Position numbers and translations under genes: made by a program. Below, one piece after another: positions 63,325 to 64,000 of a stretch of DNA of 64,000 bases. Position 1 is the first letter of the stretch; each line of letters starts with the position of its first letter. Under the pieces are notes generated by a model that saw only the letters and a list, made by a program, of their open reading frames with translations, searched no databases and was not told the DNA's origin. Source of the DNA: Antilocapra americana (Eukaryota > Chordata > Mammalia > Artiodactyla > Antilocapridae); assembly GCA_007570785.1 (NCBI GenBank), contig ML661900.1, positions 5,228,864 to 5,292,863 of the forward strand, given 5' to 3'.

Positions 63325-64000
63325 AAGGTTATCTAGTAAAGTAATGCTCAAAATTCTCCAAGCCAGGCTTCAGCAATACTTCCAGATGTACAAGCTGGTT
63401 TTAGAAAAGGCAGAGGAACCAGAGACTAAATTGCCAACATCCACTGGGTCATCGAAAAAGCAGGAGAGTTCCAGAAAAACATCTTTTTCTGCTTTATTGA
63501 CTTTATTGACTGTGTGGATCACCATAAACTGTGGAAAATTCTGAAAGAGATGGAAATACCAGACCAACTGACCTGCCTCTTGAAAAACCTGTATGCATGT
63601 CAGGAAGCAACAGTTAGAACTGGACATGGAACAACAGACTGGTCCAAATAGGAAAAGGAGTACGTCAAGGCTGTATATTGTCACCCTGCTTATTTAACTT
63701 ATACGCAGAGTACATCATGAGAAACGCTGGGCTGAAGGAAGCACAAGCTGGAATCAAGATTGCCAGGAGAAATATCAATAATCTCAGATATGCAGATGAC
63801 ACCACCCTTATGGCAGAAAGTGAAGAGGAACTAAAAAGCCTCTTGATGAAAGTTAAAGAGGAGAGTAAAAAAGTTGGCTTAAAGCTCAACATTCAGAAAA
63901 CTAAGATCATGGCATCTGGTCCCATCACTTCATAGCAAATAGATGGGGAAACAGTGGTAACAGTGACAGACTTAATTTTGGGGGGCTCCAAAACCACTGA
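63325..64000 (+). pseudogene. BovB LINE reverse-transcriptase fragment, broken, running off the window
   Basis: Translations in changing frames match the BovB (RTE clade) reverse transcriptase: AKVMLKILQARLQQY-like sequence near 63340, a decayed FIDxxDCVDH palm stretch near 63495, CLFNLYAEYIMRNAG near 63690 and the catalytic YADD at 63789-63800, then NIQKTKIMASGPIT. At least one frameshift lies near 63650, so this copy is dead. It is 5'-truncated and its 3' part lies outside the window. Confidence 0.93.

Noticed and set aside
62042..64000. RPP25, expected upstream of SCAMP5 by human synteny
   Set aside because: No single-exon frame with an Alba-type domain is visible. The only protein-like signal is BovB reverse transcriptase.

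Overview
This window is nuclear DNA from a pecoran ruminant (cattle, sheep, goat or a close relative). The evidence is the dense load of ruminant-specific retroposons: Bov-tA/Bov-A SINEs, BovB (RTE-type) LINE fragments and CHR-type tRNA SINEs. Older mammalian L1, MIR and LTR remnants lie beneath them. The species cannot be fixed from the sequence alone.

Two protein-coding genes are present, both on the minus strand and in the same order as in human 15q24. SCAMP5 is upstream (first exon near 61.6-61.8 kb, coding exons 49,044 to 43,387, 3' UTR to about 40.62 kb). PPCDC follows (first exon near 40.0 kb, coding exons 35,314 to 17,704, 3' UTR to about 17.16 kb). All coding exons of both genes can be placed to the base from splice sites, reading-frame phase and protein similarity. 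They give intact proteins of 235 aa (SCAMP5, a four-pass synaptic and secretory vesicle membrane protein) and 203 aa (PPCDC, the phosphopantothenoylcysteine decarboxylase of coenzyme A synthesis). The SCAMP5 polyadenylation signal lies only about 0.5 kb from the PPCDC promoter, so the genes sit in a tight head-to-tail pair.

Layout: 1-17.1 kb is intergenic DNA downstream of PPCDC, with SINEs, BovB, L1 and MIR pieces, two probable LTRs and a local inverted duplication at 12.2-14.0 kb. 17.1-40.1 kb is PPCDC. 40.1-40.6 kb is the short spacer, with an AT repeat and a SINE scrap. 40.6-61.8 kb is SCAMP5, with a large repeat-filled first intron (49.1-61.6 kb) and a degenerate 24-bp minisatellite in intron 4. 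61.1-61.95 kb is the SCAMP5 CpG-island promoter. 62-64 kb is upstream DNA with a polypurine tract, a SINE and a BovB reverse-transcriptase fragment running off the right edge.

The two promoters carry recognisable but different control motifs. PPCDC has two tandem ZNF143/THAP11-type sites. SCAMP5 has a perfect and a near-perfect TCTCGCGAGA palindrome, an alternating GC tract and a full CRE just inside intron 1. I see no sign of a new enzymatic or defence system. The items most worth a second look are the intronic minisatellite, the inverted duplication, the paired promoter motifs, an overlapping uORF in PPCDC, and a frame-compatible SCAMP5-PPCDC read-through possibility.
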